A stretch of DNA of 64,000 nucleotides from Acetobacteraceae bacterium (GTDB lineage Bacteria; Pseudomonadota; Alphaproteobacteria; Acetobacterales; Acetobacteraceae), in the NCBI GenBank assembly GCA_022842185.1, contig JALHQB010000003.1, forward strand, positions 67,297 to 131,296, given 5' to 3'. The notes below the pieces were generated by a model, which was given only the letters and a program-made list of their open reading frames with translations, was not told the DNA's origin and did no database searches. A program made the translations under genes and the position numbers. Of the stretch, positions 1-8,985 are shown piece after piece. Positions within the stretch are counted from its first letter, which is position 1; each line of letters opens with the position of its first letter.

Positions 1-67
1 CGGGGAATGTCTGGTGAGGGCGTGTTGGAGGGACGCTGCCCCATATGCGCGAAAGTTAGGCGGAAGG

Positions 68-278
68 TTGGAGGGGCTTTGCCCCTCCAAACCACCCCAC
101 CAAAGGCTTAAGGCCTTTGGAAACCTCAATTTTGGCACACGTCCTGGGCGGTCGCCCATAGGGATATCGCTGGCCTCTGACCATGCGACCACGCCCGGCG
201 ACATAGCGCCAAACATCCGCGGTCCAGGGACCCGCTGGTCCCTGGCGGGGTGGCTTGGAGGGGCGGCGCCCCTCCAAT
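68..278 (+). repeat. Dispersed palindromic intergenic element, copy R1 (core type A)
   Basis: The element is bounded at both ends by a G/C palindrome (GGAGGGGC...GCCCCTCC). Inside it are the palindrome AAAGGCTTAAGGCCTTT and, near the other end, CAGGGACCCGCTGGTCCCTG. The same order of hairpins recurs, in either orientation, near 12.6, 19.7, 30.0, 49.4, 51.6, 56.2 and 62.5 kb. The core here (type A) carries CATAGGGATAT and TGGCCTCTGACCATG. Flanking bases on both sides also contain GCGCTGCCCC-like motifs. Short open frames across it are by-products of the repeat and should not be annotated as proteins. Confidence 0.9.
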
Positions 279-332
279 CTTCGCGCCCATAAGGCGCTGC
301 CCCGCCTGGTTCCCCAGCACCACCCACGCCCA

Positions 333-1913
333 TCATTCCGCGGCGAACAGCGCGTCCCGCAGGCCCGCGCGTTCCGCATCCGCCGACATGCCGGCGCCGC
401 CCAGGTCGCGGTCCAGCGCATCTGCCGCGATCCAGCCCGACATCATCACCATCGGCATGCCGGGTCCGGGATGCGCGGCACCGCCGCACAGATACAGCCC
501 CTTCACCGACTTCGACCGATTGGACGGCTTGAACGCACCGAGGAACGCGCCGTGCGAGGCCAGCCCATAGATCGCGCCGTCCAGCACCTTGTAGCGGTCA
601 TGGATGTCCTGCGGCGTCAGCGCGCGTTCGGTGACGATGCGGTCTTCGATATCCTCAAGGCCCGCGGTGCGCTTCAGCTTGTCGAGGATCGCCTGGCGGT
701 AGGGCGCGAACATCTTCGACCAATCCTGCCCCGGGCGCAGATGCGGGGTGTGGACCAGCACGTACAGCGCCTCCCCACCCTCGGGCGCGACGGTGGGATC
801 GGAGGAGGACGGCGCGCAGAGATAGGCCGTCGGGTCGGGCGCGGGGACGCCCTTCTTGTAGATGGCGTCGAATTCTTCCTCCGCATCGCGGGAGAAGATG
901 AAGTCGTGATGTGCGAGATGGTCGTAGCGCTTGTTCAGCCCGAGATAGAGCACGACGCCCGAACAGGCGGGCTGATAGCCCTTCTTCGATATGGCCTTCG
1001 CCGGTGCGCCCTTCACCAACTCGGCATAGGTGCGCACCGCATCCATGTTCGAGATCACCGCATCGCAGGCGATGCGCTCGCCATTCGCCGACACGCTGCG
1101 CACGGCGCCGCCCTCGATCTCGATGCCGGTCACCTCGCTGTCGGTGCGCAGCTCCGCACCCAGTTCGGTGGCCAGTTTTGCAAGACCCTCGGCCACCGCC
1201 CGCGTGCCACCCACGGGATACCAGATCCCCTCGCTCGCCTGCATGTCGCCGATGCTGCACAGCACGGCGGGCGCGAGATAGGGGCTGGACCCGACATACT
1301 GGACGAAGTGGTCGAGCATCTGTGCCAGCCGCGCATCGGGCACATGCCCGCGGATGACTTTCGCGACGGTCTGGCCCATGCGCAGCGCGAGCACGTCGCG
1401 CAGCACCTCCGGCTTGAAGTTGTCCGCGAAGTTCAGCGTGTCGCCGATCCCTTGGACCGGCTTCCAGAAGAAGAACTTCTCGCTGACCTCATGCAGATGG
1501 CGGGAGACCTGCTGAAACTTCCGGTACCCCGCGCCCATGCCGCGACCCGGCACGAAGGCGTCCATCGATTGCGCCATGGTGTCGACATCCGCCATCAGAT
1601 CGATGCGGCTGTTGTCGTCGAAGAAGCAGCGCCATTGCGGATCGAGCCGGATCAGCGGCAGTTCCTTGGCCTGGTCGCGCTTCGCCTCCGCATAGATCCG
1701 ACGCAGCACGCGCGGCACGGTCAGGATCGTCGGCCCCATATCGAAGCGGAAGCGCCCCGGCCCGGCCGGATTGTCCAGATGCAGCACCGCCGCCTTGCCG
1801 CCCAGCCAGGCGTTGCGCTCCAGAAGCGTGACCTGGTGTCCGCGCGCCTGCGCGACCACGGCCGCGGCAAGCCCGCCCAGCCCGCTGCCGATGACGACGA
1901 CTTTCGCACCCAT
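333..1913 (-). CDS. CrtI-family carotenoid desaturase/oxygenase-like FAD enzyme (second of a pair)
   Basis: Flavin-dependent amine-oxidase-fold protein of 526 residues. The N-terminus has the dinucleotide-binding motif GSGLGGLAAAVVAQARG followed by an acidic residue (LLER). The C-terminus has the FAD/substrate motif CGGAAHPGPGMP typical of phytoene-desaturase relatives. It starts 15 bp after the stop of a paralogue on the same strand, so the two are probably one transcript. In pink alphaproteobacteria, paired CrtI paralogues act in C30 (diapophytoene) or C40 carotenoid desaturation and oxidation. Which step this one performs (CrtN-, CrtP- or CrtD-like) cannot be read from the sequence. Family assignment is secure, substrate is not. 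Confidence 0.88.
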   Translation of the reverse strand: MGAKVVVIGSGLGGLAAAVVAQARGHQVTLLERNAWLGGKAAVLHLDNPAGPGRFRFDMGPTILTVPRVLRRIYAEAKRDQAKELPLIRLDPQWRCFFDDNSRIDLMADVDTMAQSMDAFVPGRGMGAGYRKFQQVSRHLHEVSEKFFFWKPVQGIGDTLNFADNFKPEVLRDVLALRMGQTVAKVIRGHVPDARLAQMLDHFVQYVGSSPYLAPAVLCSIGDMQASEGIWYPVGGTRAVAEGLAKLATELGAELRTDSEVTGIEIEGGAVRSVSANGERIACDAVISNMDAVRTYAELVKGAPAKAISKKGYQPACSGVVLYLGLNKRYDHLAHHDFIFSRDAEEEFDAIYKKGVPAPDPTAYLCAPSSSDPTVAPEGGEALYVLVHTPHLRPGQDWSKMFAPYRQAILDKLKRTAGLEDIEDRIVTERALTPQDIHDRYKVLDGAIYGLASHGAFLGAFKPSNRSKSVKGLYLCGGAAHPGPGMPMVMMSGWIAADALDRDLGGAGMSADAERAGLRDALFAAE

Positions 1914-1928
1914 CCGCGATCCCTCCGA

Positions 1929-3470
1929 TCAGCCCGGCACGGCGGGCATCGCCGCCATGCCGAGGTCTTGCATCAGCAGCCGCGTGCTGATGCGCGCGCC
2001 TTCATAGATCACCGGCAGGCCACTGCCGGGGTGTGTGCCGCCGCCGACCAGATAGACGCCTTCCGCCTTGCCGAAACGGTTGCGCGGGCGGAAATGCAGC
2101 ATCTGGCGAACGTCATGGGCCAGGTTGAAGGTTGCGCCGTAGCCCACGGCGAAATCATCCTGCCAATCCTGCGGCGTAACCATGCGTTCATAGCGGATGC
2201 GCGCCTCGATGTCGTGCAGGCCCATCGCCTTCAGCCGGTCGAGCGCGAGGCGCCGATACCGCTGCGATTCGGCCGCCCAATCCGCCCCGCCGATCAGGTT
2301 CGGTACCGGCACCAGTACATACAGCGTCGAATGCCCCGCGGGTGCGAGCGACGGGTCGGTCCCCGCCGCCGCCTGCACATAGATGGAGGGGTTGTCCGGT
2401 ATCTCGCCGCCCTCGATCTGGCGCAGGTTGCGCTCGTAATCCTCGGCAAGCAGCACCGTGTGATGCGCGACGCCCGGCAGCGGTCCCTCGATGCCAAGGT
2501 ACAGCATGAAGGTCGAGCAGGAATACCGCGCCTTGGCGATCTTCGCGTCCGACCATTGCGGGCGCAGCGCTTCGGGCATCAGGCCGGGGATGGCATGGGC
2601 GAAATCGGCGTTCACAACCACGGCATCGGCGTCATGGCGTTGACCCGCGACCTCGACACCCACGGCGCGGTTGCCCTGGAAGGCAATCCGTTCAACGCCC
2701 GCGCCCAGGCGGATATCGACGCCCAGCCGCGTCGCGACGCGCGCCATCGCGTCCGACACCGCGCCGCAGCCGCCGCGCGGGTGGAAGATGCCGTGCTCAT
2801 ATTCCAGAAAGGACAGGATGGTGAACAGGCTCGGGCAGCGGAACGGACTCATGCCCAGGTACTTCGACTGGAAGGTGAAAGCGAGCCGTGTGCGCGGGTC
2901 ACGGAAATGCCGCTTCAGGTCATCGTTCACCGACGCCCAGGGCCGCAGGTAGCGCAGCCCCTTCATGACATCCGGCGCCAGATACGCCGCCATCCCATGG
3001 AAGGGACGTTCCAGCACCGGCCGAAAGGCTGCGAGCTTCGCCCGGTTGTCGGCCATGAAGCTGCGCAGCCCGGCGGCGTCGGCCGGGTTCAGCTTGGCGA
3101 TCTCGGTCGCCATGCGATCGAGGTCGGGGGTCGCATCGATAGTGACCGGGTTGGCGCCCTCGAACATCAGCCGGTATTGCGGGTCGAGCCGGATGAGATC
3201 GACCTCCGCATCCAAATCGGCGCCGCAACTGGCAAAGATTTCGCGCAGGATACGGGGATAGAGGAAGAAGGTCGGTCCGGAATCGAACTTATATCCGGCC
3301 GGTGTGGTCAGGGTGCGGGTGCGGCCGCCGACCACGTCATCGCGTTCGAACAGCGTGACACGGGCGCCATTCGCCGCGAGCAGCATGGCGGAGGCCAGCC
3401 CGCCGGGACCAGCGCCAATGACGGCGACGCGCGGTGGGGAGGAGGCAACGGCGGGGAAAGGGGCGTTCAT
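1929..3470 (-). CDS. CrtI-family phytoene/diapophytoene desaturase-like enzyme (first of a pair)
   Basis: A 513-residue FAD-dependent desaturase-like protein. The ADP-binding motif GAGPGGLASAMLLAANG lies about residues 19-35, with FERDDVVGGRT after it. The C-terminal motif VGGGTHPGSGLPV is the CrtI bacterial signature. The frame is open to 3845, but the translation before MNAPFPAV is non-conserved proline/arginine-rich shadow sequence, so the ATG at 3470 is chosen. It precedes the 333-1913 paralogue by 15 bp. Expected role: introduction of double bonds into a colourless C30 or C40 carotene at the membrane. No phytoene or squalene synthase gene is in the window, so the precursor is unknown. 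Confidence 0.88.
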   Translation of the reverse strand: MNAPFPAVASSPPRVAVIGAGPGGLASAMLLAANGARVTLFERDDVVGGRTRTLTTPAGYKFDSGPTFFLYPRILREIFASCGADLDAEVDLIRLDPQYRLMFEGANPVTIDATPDLDRMATEIAKLNPADAAGLRSFMADNRAKLAAFRPVLERPFHGMAAYLAPDVMKGLRYLRPWASVNDDLKRHFRDPRTRLAFTFQSKYLGMSPFRCPSLFTILSFLEYEHGIFHPRGGCGAVSDAMARVATRLGVDIRLGAGVERIAFQGNRAVGVEVAGQRHDADAVVVNADFAHAIPGLMPEALRPQWSDAKIAKARYSCSTFMLYLGIEGPLPGVAHHTVLLAEDYERNLRQIEGGEIPDNPSIYVQAAAGTDPSLAPAGHSTLYVLVPVPNLIGGADWAAESQRYRRLALDRLKAMGLHDIEARIRYERMVTPQDWQDDFAVGYGATFNLAHDVRQMLHFRPRNRFGKAEGVYLVGGGTHPGSGLPVIYEGARISTRLLMQDLGMAAMPAVPG

Positions 3471-3756
3471 CCGGTCCGATCGTGTTCGTGGCGTGGTGCC
3501 GCAGATTGTCGCGGATGACAAAGTCGCAAGGTGCCGCTGTGCAAGGTTGGTCCGGGTACCACCCTCTCCCGGCCAACCCGTCATTGGCCGAACGGCCTCG
3601 TGACACCTCGGCCCGGCACCGCGCGAAAGGCCGTCGCCGATCCCAATAAGGGGCTTGGGACAGCATTCATACCCGGGACCGGGTCGGGTTCCAATCGGCC
3701 CGTCACGGAAGGCGGCGGACAGGCGGGGTGTGTCCCCACCTGACCGCCTGGGCGTC
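3471..3756. other. Intergenic region upstream of the carotenoid pair
   Basis: About 286 bp between the first CrtI-family gene and the end of the dctM gene, both on the minus strand. It must hold the promoter of the carotenoid pair, but I found no clear -35/-10 pair or operator. The sequence is GC-rich with scattered short inverted repeats and no conserved open frame. Confidence 0.5.
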
Positions 3757-5169
3757 CTATCGGAACACCGGCACGGCACCGTCATCCTGGGTATCGGGCA
3801 GCGGCACCTCGATCCGCACGGTGGAGGGGTCCACGCCGGTCCCACGGTCGAGCCAATAGGTCACCGTCTCAGGCCAGGCGATGACGATGGCCACGATGAT
3901 CAACTGAAGGCACAGCCAGGGCACGGCACCCCAGTAGATGTCCTTGGTCAGCACTTCCTTCGGCGCGACGCCGCGCAGGTAGAACAGCGCGAAGCCGAAG
4001 GGCGGGTGCATGAAGGATGTCTGCAGGTTCACGCACAGCAGCACGCCGAACCACACCAGGTTGATGTCGAGCTTCGCCGCAACCGGGGCCAGCAACGGCA
4101 CCACGATGAAGGCGATCTCGAAGAAATCCAGGAAGAAGGCCAGGAAGAAGACGAACACGTTGACGAAGATCAGGAAGCCGGTCTGGCCACCCGGCAGGTG
4201 CGACAACAGGTGCTCGATCCAGATGCTGCCATCGACGCCCTGGAACACCAGGGAGAACACCGTCGCGCCGATCAGGATGAACAGCACCATGGCGGTGATG
4301 CGGCCGGTATTGGCCATCGCCTCCCGCAGCAGGCCGAAGGTGAAGCGGCCATTCACCACGGCGATCAGAACGGCGCCCACGGCGCCCATCGCGCCCGCCT
4401 CGGTCGGCGTGGCGAGGCCGAGGAAGATGGTGCCGAGCACGAGGAACATCAGCACCAGCGAGGGCACCATGCCCTTCAGCACCTTCCAGTACAGCGGCCA
4501 GCCGCGCACGCCCCGCGCCTCGGGCGGCAGCGGCGGCACCTTCTGCGGCCAGATGAGGCTGACAATGGCGATGAAGCAGAGGAACAGCGACACCTGCAAA
4601 ATCGAGGGGCCGATCGCGCCGGCATACATGTCGCCGACGGACTTGCCCAACTGGTCGCCCAGCACGATCAGCACCAGCGAGGGCGGGATGAGCTGCGCGA
4701 TGGTCCCCGACGCGGCGATCACGCCCGTGGCGATCCGCATGTCGTAGCCATAGCGCATCATCACCGGCAGGCTGATCATGCCCATGGCGATGACCGATGC
4801 GGCGACGGTGCCGGTGATGGCGCCCAGCACCGCGCCCACCAGGATGACGGCATAGGCCAGCCCACCGGGCACCTTGCCGAACAACTGCCCGGTGCCTTCC
4901 AGCAGGTCCTCGGCCAGCCCGCAGCGTTCGAGGATGGCACCCATCAGGGTGAAGAAGGGGATCGCCAGCAGCACCTCGTTCGACAGGATGCCGAACACGC
5001 GCAGCGGCAGGTTGCCCAGGTATGCGGTGGTGAAGAAGCCCATCTCGATCGAGATGAAGCCGAAGAACAGCCCGACCGCCGAAAGGCTGAAGGCGACCGG
5101 GAAGCCCAGCAGCAGGAAGATGACCAGCCCGCCGAACATCAGCGGCGGCATGATCTCAAGGCTCAGCAT
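3757..5169 (-). CDS. dctM: TRAP transporter large permease (DctM family)
   Basis: A 470-residue, very hydrophobic protein with about 12 membrane segments, the usual size for the ion-coupled translocation subunit of TRAP transporters. Conserved stretches include the N-terminal GFPVAFSL, the IPFFTLMGAI segment and LATPTEAGAMGAVGA. An acidic C-terminal tail follows the last membrane span. It lies 4 bp downstream of dctQ, so the two are co-translated. TRAP systems import organic acids using a periplasmic binding protein (DctP). None is encoded beside these genes, so the substrate cannot be predicted, and the binding protein must be elsewhere. Confidence 0.95.
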   Translation of the reverse strand: MLSLEIMPPLMFGGLVIFLLLGFPVAFSLSAVGLFFGFISIEMGFFTTAYLGNLPLRVFGILSNEVLLAIPFFTLMGAILERCGLAEDLLEGTGQLFGKVPGGLAYAVILVGAVLGAITGTVAASVIAMGMISLPVMMRYGYDMRIATGVIAASGTIAQLIPPSLVLIVLGDQLGKSVGDMYAGAIGPSILQVSLFLCFIAIVSLIWPQKVPPLPPEARGVRGWPLYWKVLKGMVPSLVLMFLVLGTIFLGLATPTEAGAMGAVGAVLIAVVNGRFTFGLLREAMANTGRITAMVLFILIGATVFSLVFQGVDGSIWIEHLLSHLPGGQTGFLIFVNVFVFFLAFFLDFFEIAFIVVPLLAPVAAKLDINLVWFGVLLCVNLQTSFMHPPFGFALFYLRGVAPKEVLTKDIYWGAVPWLCLQLIIVAIVIAWPETVTYWLDRGTGVDPSTVRIEVPLPDTQDDGAVPVFR

Positions 5170-5173
5170 GGGC

Positions 5174-5719
5174 TTACTGCTCCGGCCGCTGGTATTCGGT
5201 GAGTTCCACCGGCGCGTCGAAGCCGCGCAGCGCCGCGATCCGCTTCACGAGTTCCGACAGGCCCTGGATGCTGACCAGCGCAAAGCCGAGCGGCAGCATC
5301 AGTTTCATCGGCCAGCGCAACAGGCCGCCCGCATTGGGGGAACCTTCGTCGCGGATGAAGGCATCCCAGAAGAACGGCCAGGTCATCCAGGTCAGCAGCA
5401 GCATGCCCGGCAGCAGGAAGAAGATGATGCCAAAGACATCGATCCACAGCCGCGTGCGCGGGGACACGCTGCCATAGACGAGATCGACCCGCACATGCTG
5501 GTTGCGATTGAGCGTATAGGCCGCGCCCAACATCACCACGCCGGCAAACAGATACCACTGCGCCTCGAGCCAGGCATTGGACGACCATGACAGGCTGTAG
5601 CGCATGATGGCGTTGCCGGCGCTGACGACGACGGCGGCAAGCACCATCCAGTCTGCGACGCGACCGAAACGTTCATTCACCCAATCCACGGCGCGGCTGA
5701 AACTCAGCAATGCGTGCAT
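5174..5719 (-). CDS. dctQ: TRAP transporter small permease (DctQ family)
   Basis: A 181-residue protein with four predicted membrane spans (about residues 25-45, 55-75, 95-115 and 140-160), the DctQ topology. The motif SSNAWLEAQWYLF and the following LGAAYTLNRNQHVRVDLVY match the small-subunit signature containing the conserved HVRVD. It is the first gene of a two-gene dctQM unit with a 4-bp gap. It pairs with DctM in the inner membrane to form the permease domain. Confidence 0.94.
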   Translation of the reverse strand: MHALLSFSRAVDWVNERFGRVADWMVLAAVVVSAGNAIMRYSLSWSSNAWLEAQWYLFAGVVMLGAAYTLNRNQHVRVDLVYGSVSPRTRLWIDVFGIIFFLLPGMLLLTWMTWPFFWDAFIRDEGSPNAGGLLRWPMKLMLPLGFALVSIQGLSELVKRIAALRGFDAPVELTEYQRPEQ

Positions 5720-6008
5720 ATCAGTCGGCGACGGGGGCGCTTGGCACCCCCCCCTGGCAACACATGGCGTTGTGCCCCCCTGCTTGGTCGTCAGTCCCGT
5801 CGAATCGCTGCCTTAGAGCAGATCGCGCCCGGGTGGAAACACCCGTTCGGGAAAGGATGCTCCATCAACCCTGGCGGGAATGACCCCAACCGCGGGCGGG
5901 CGAACGATCTAGCGCCGGCGCTTCACCGGTGTAAACACGCCATCGCGCTGGCCGCGACTCGCCGGGGCGGCCTATCCTGCCGCCCGTGACTTGGCACCTT
6001 CACCGTCG
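5720..6008. other. Divergent intergenic region between dctQM and the Ehr operon
   Basis: About 290 bp separating leftward dctQM from the rightward hyf-like operon, so it should contain both promoters. A small perfect hairpin GGGTG-GAAA-CACCC is visible near 5831-5844. No recognisable sigma-54 -24/-12 element or Fnr box was found by eye, and no coding potential is evident. Confidence 0.5.
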
Positions 6009-8024
6009 ATGCTGACGGCGCTCTGCCTGATCGTCGGATTGCTCGTACTGGTCGGCGCGGCGGCCTTGCCGCTGGCGGGCCGGGCATCCGGCGCGCGGCT
6101 GGTCCATGGGATCACCGCGCTGGCGGGGGCCGCGCTGGTGGCGGGCGGGATCGGCGGGCTGCTGGGCGGGCCCGAGGTTCTCCACCTGCCCTTCGGGCCG
6201 CCCTGGGGTCCGGCGCGGCTCGCGATCGATCCGCTATCGGCCTGGTTCCTGCTGCCGCTGGGGCTTTCGGTCGGCTGTGCCTCGCTGTTCGCCCTGGGCG
6301 GCGTGCACGGCCCCGTCGCGCCGCGGCTGCTGGTGCCCTGGCCGATCTTCGTCGCCGGCATGGCGCTGACCATCCTCGCCGCCGATGGCTTCACCCTGCT
6401 GCTGGGGTTCGAGGCGATGTCCCTCGCCTCCTGGGCCTTGGTCGCCCATGACGACGCGCAGCCGGAGAATCGCCGTGCGGCGCGCATCTATCTTGGCTTC
6501 GCGGGGTTTGGCGGGCTGGCGCTGGTGCTGGCCTTCGGGGTGCTGTCCGGCGTCGCGGGCGATACCGCCTTCGCCGCGTTGCGCGATGCCCCACCCGAAG
6601 GCGCGCGCGCCTTCGCGGTGCTGCTGCTGGTGCTGGCCGGCGCGGGGTCCAAGGCCGGCATCGCGCCGCTGCATGTCTGGCTGCCCCTCGCCCATCCCGC
6701 AGCACCCAGCCATGTCTCGGCGGTGATGTCGGGGGCAATGACCAAGGTCGCGCTGTACGTGATCGCCCGTTTTGCCTTCGACCTGATGGGACCCGCGCAG
6801 CCCTTCTGGCTCGGCGCGCCGCTGATCGCGCTGGGGGCGGCATCGGCGGTGATCGGCGCGCTGCGCGCCAATCTCGAGGACGACACCAAGGTCCTGCTGG
6901 CCTGCTCGACCATCGAGAATATCGGGCTGATCGCCATGGGACTGGGGCTTGCGCTGGCCTTCCGCGGGGCGGATCTGCCGGCGCTGGCCGCCCTGGCCGC
7001 CGCGGCCGCGCTGCTGCACACGCTGAACCATGCGGTGTTCAAGACCCTGCTGTTCCTGGTGGCCGGCGAGGTCCTGCACGGCGCCCTGTCCCGGCGGCTG
7101 GACCGGCTGGGCGGACTGATCCACCGCATGCCGGTCACCGCCTGGGCGGCGCTGGCCGGCGTGGCCGCTGCCGCGTCGCTGCCGCCGCTGTCGGGCTTCG
7201 CGTCGGAATGGCTCCTGCTGCAGGCCTTGCTGGCCGCCTGGCGGGTGGGCGACATCGCCTTCCAGATGGGCGTGGCGGCAGCGACCGCCCTGGCGGCGCT
7301 GGCCGCGGCGCTCGCAGCGGCCGCGATGGTGCGCTTCTGGGGGCTGGTCTTCCTCGGCCGGCCGCGCACCCCCCGTGCGGCGGGCGCGGTCGAACGCACG
7401 GGGGCGAGCCAATGGGCGCTGCTGGTACCGGCGGCGCTGACCATCCTGCTGGGGCTGGTTCCGGGCACGATGCTCGACCTTGCCGAACCGGCGCTGCGGC
7501 TGATGGCCGGCACCGCCGCGCCGCAGACCGGCTGGCTCGCGATCGGCGCGGCCGAGGGCGGCGCCCAGTATTGGCCGATCCCTGTCGCGCTGCTGCTGGC
7601 CGCCGCCATCGGGCTGACGGCCTGGGTGGTGCGACGCCGCGCCCCGGCGGGCGTGGTGCCAGGGCCAGCCTGGGATTGCGGCTTCATCGCCGCGCCCCAG
7701 CATCTGCCCTTCGGCGACCCCGCCAGCCAGCCCAGTGCGGCGGGCTTCGCACAACCGCTCCGGCGCATGCTCGGCACGAGCCTGCTTGGCGCGCATGAAC
7801 ACGTCGCCATGCCGGGCCCGGGCGAAACCAGGGCAGCGGTGCTGACGACCGGCTTCGCCGACCCGGCGATGGCCGTCCTGGAAGGCCCGCTGCCGCGCTG
7901 GCGAGACGCGCTTACTGCACAGGCGGAACGGTTGCGGGGGCTCTCGATCCGCCAATGCCTGGGCCTGACCTTCGGCGCCGTGGTGCTGATGCTCGCGCTG
8001 CTCGCCTGGCTGCCGGGCCGCTGA
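6009..8024 (+). CDS. hyfB: Hydrogenase-4 / Ehr membrane subunit B (HyfB, NuoL/M-like antiporter subunit)
   Basis: About 671 residues with some 16 membrane helices. It belongs to the proton-translocating antiporter-like family of complex I and group 4 hydrogenases. Proton-channel residues are visible: the glutamate in LLGFEAMSLASW (about residue 135) and the lysine in GAGSKAGIAPLHVWLP. The long C-terminal extension is usual for HyfB. An in-frame TTG lies at 5991, but the ATG at 6009 is a better start. It is the first gene of a tightly packed operon (1 bp before hyfC). Expected role: one of the proton/ion-pumping modules of an Ehr-type complex. Confidence 0.92.
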   Translation: MLTALCLIVGLLVLVGAAALPLAGRASGARLVHGITALAGAALVAGGIGGLLGGPEVLHLPFGPPWGPARLAIDPLSAWFLLPLGLSVGCASLFALGGVHGPVAPRLLVPWPIFVAGMALTILAADGFTLLLGFEAMSLASWALVAHDDAQPENRRAARIYLGFAGFGGLALVLAFGVLSGVAGDTAFAALRDAPPEGARAFAVLLLVLAGAGSKAGIAPLHVWLPLAHPAAPSHVSAVMSGAMTKVALYVIARFAFDLMGPAQPFWLGAPLIALGAASAVIGALRANLEDDTKVLLACSTIENIGLIAMGLGLALAFRGADLPALAALAAAAALLHTLNHAVFKTLLFLVAGEVLHGALSRRLDRLGGLIHRMPVTAWAALAGVAAAASLPPLSGFASEWLLLQALLAAWRVGDIAFQMGVAAATALAALAAALAAAAMVRFWGLVFLGRPRTPRAAGAVERTGASQWALLVPAALTILLGLVPGTMLDLAEPALRLMAGTAAPQTGWLAIGAAEGGAQYWPIPVALLLAAAIGLTAWVVRRRAPAGVVPGPAWDCGFIAAPQHLPFGDPASQPSAAGFAQPLRRMLGTSLLGAHEHVAMPGPGETRAAVLTTGFADPAMAVLEGPLPRWRDALTAQAERLRGLSIRQCLGLTFGAVVLMLALLAWLPGR

Positions 8025-8025
8025 G

Positions 8026-8985
8026 ATGGCCGTGGTCTGGTCCATCCTGTCGCAGCTTCTGCACATCGCATTGGTGCTGGCCGCCGCACCGCTGCTGACC
8101 GGCGGGGTGCGCTGGCTGAAGGCGCGGATGATGGGGCGGCGGGGCGCGCACCCGATCCAGCCGCTGCGCGACCTGGTCAAGCTGCTGCGCAAGAAACCGG
8201 TGGTGGCGGAAAACGCCTCGGCGGTGTCACTGGCTGCGCCCTATCTGGCTGTCGGGGCGGCGGTCGCGGCCGCGGCGCTGGTGCCGACCTTCGCGCGGGG
8301 CATGGCATTCGCCCCATTGTCGGATTTCATCCTGGTCGCGGGGCTGCTGGCCCTCGGCCGCGTGGCGATGGCGCTGGCGGGGCTGGATGTCGGCACGCCC
8401 TTCGGCGGGCTGGGGGCGTCGCGGGAGATGTCCTTCGCCGCGCTCGCCGAACCGGCGCTGGTCGTCGCGGCGCTGACGCTGGCGATCCTGGCGGGCACCA
8501 CCAACCTCGACGCCATTGCCGGGGCCTTCCGCGATGGTGGCCTTGGTCTGCGCGTCTCGCTCGGCCTCGCGCTGGTCGCCCTTCTGGCCGTGGCAGTCGC
8601 CGAGAATGCCCGCATCCCGGTGGACAACCCCGCGACGCATCTGGAACTGACCATGGTGCATGAGGCGATGATCCTCGAAGCGTCCGGCCGCCACCTCGCC
8701 TTGTGGGATTATGCGGCGCAGTTGCGGCTGCTGTTGTGGCTGGCGCTGCTGGCGGCGGTGTTCCTGCCACTCGGCCAGGCACCCGCCGGGTCGGCGCCGC
8801 ATCTGTGGGTGGTGGGGCTGCTGGCCTGGGGGATGAAGATGGCGGGGCTCGCGCTGGGGCTCGCGGCCTTCGAAAGCGCCATCGCCAAGATGCGCGTCTT
8901 CCGGGTGCCGGAATTTCTCGGCGCGGCACTGCTTCTGGGCCTGCTCGGTGCGGTGCTGCTGTTCGTCTCGACGAGGCTGGCATGA
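8026..8985 (+). CDS. hyfC: Hydrogenase-4 / Ehr membrane subunit C (HyfC, NuoH-like)
   Basis: A 319-residue membrane protein of the NuoH/HycD/HyfC family, which anchors the soluble arm and lines the quinone or proton entry of complex-I-like enzymes. Family landmarks are the N-terminal GGVRWLKARMMGRRGAHPIQ, which matches the conserved loop before the KKP segment, then EMSFAALAEPAL and the acidic loop ENARIPVDNPATHLELTMVH. It starts 1 bp after the hyfB stop, and its own stop overlaps the hyfE start (ATGA), indicating translational coupling. Confidence 0.94.
   Translation: MAVVWSILSQLLHIALVLAAAPLLTGGVRWLKARMMGRRGAHPIQPLRDLVKLLRKKPVVAENASAVSLAAPYLAVGAAVAAAALVPTFARGMAFAPLSDFILVAGLLALGRVAMALAGLDVGTPFGGLGASREMSFAALAEPALVVAALTLAILAGTTNLDAIAGAFRDGGLGLRVSLGLALVALLAVAVAENARIPVDNPATHLELTMVHEAMILEASGRHLALWDYAAQLRLLLWLALLAAVFLPLGQAPAGSAPHLWVVGLLAWGMKMAGLALGLAAFESAIAKMRVFRVPEFLGAALLLGLLGAVLLFVSTRLA

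Noticed and set aside
255..3518. A 1087-residue rightward open frame opposite the two CrtI-family genes
   Set aside because: It is antisense to well-supported genes, rich in R, H, A and G with no domain, as expected of shadow frames in GC-rich DNA.
6234..8192. Long leftward frames (533-652 residues) opposite hyfB
   Set aside because: Q/R/H-rich without hydrophobic or motif structure, while the other strand carries a clear 16-helix membrane protein.
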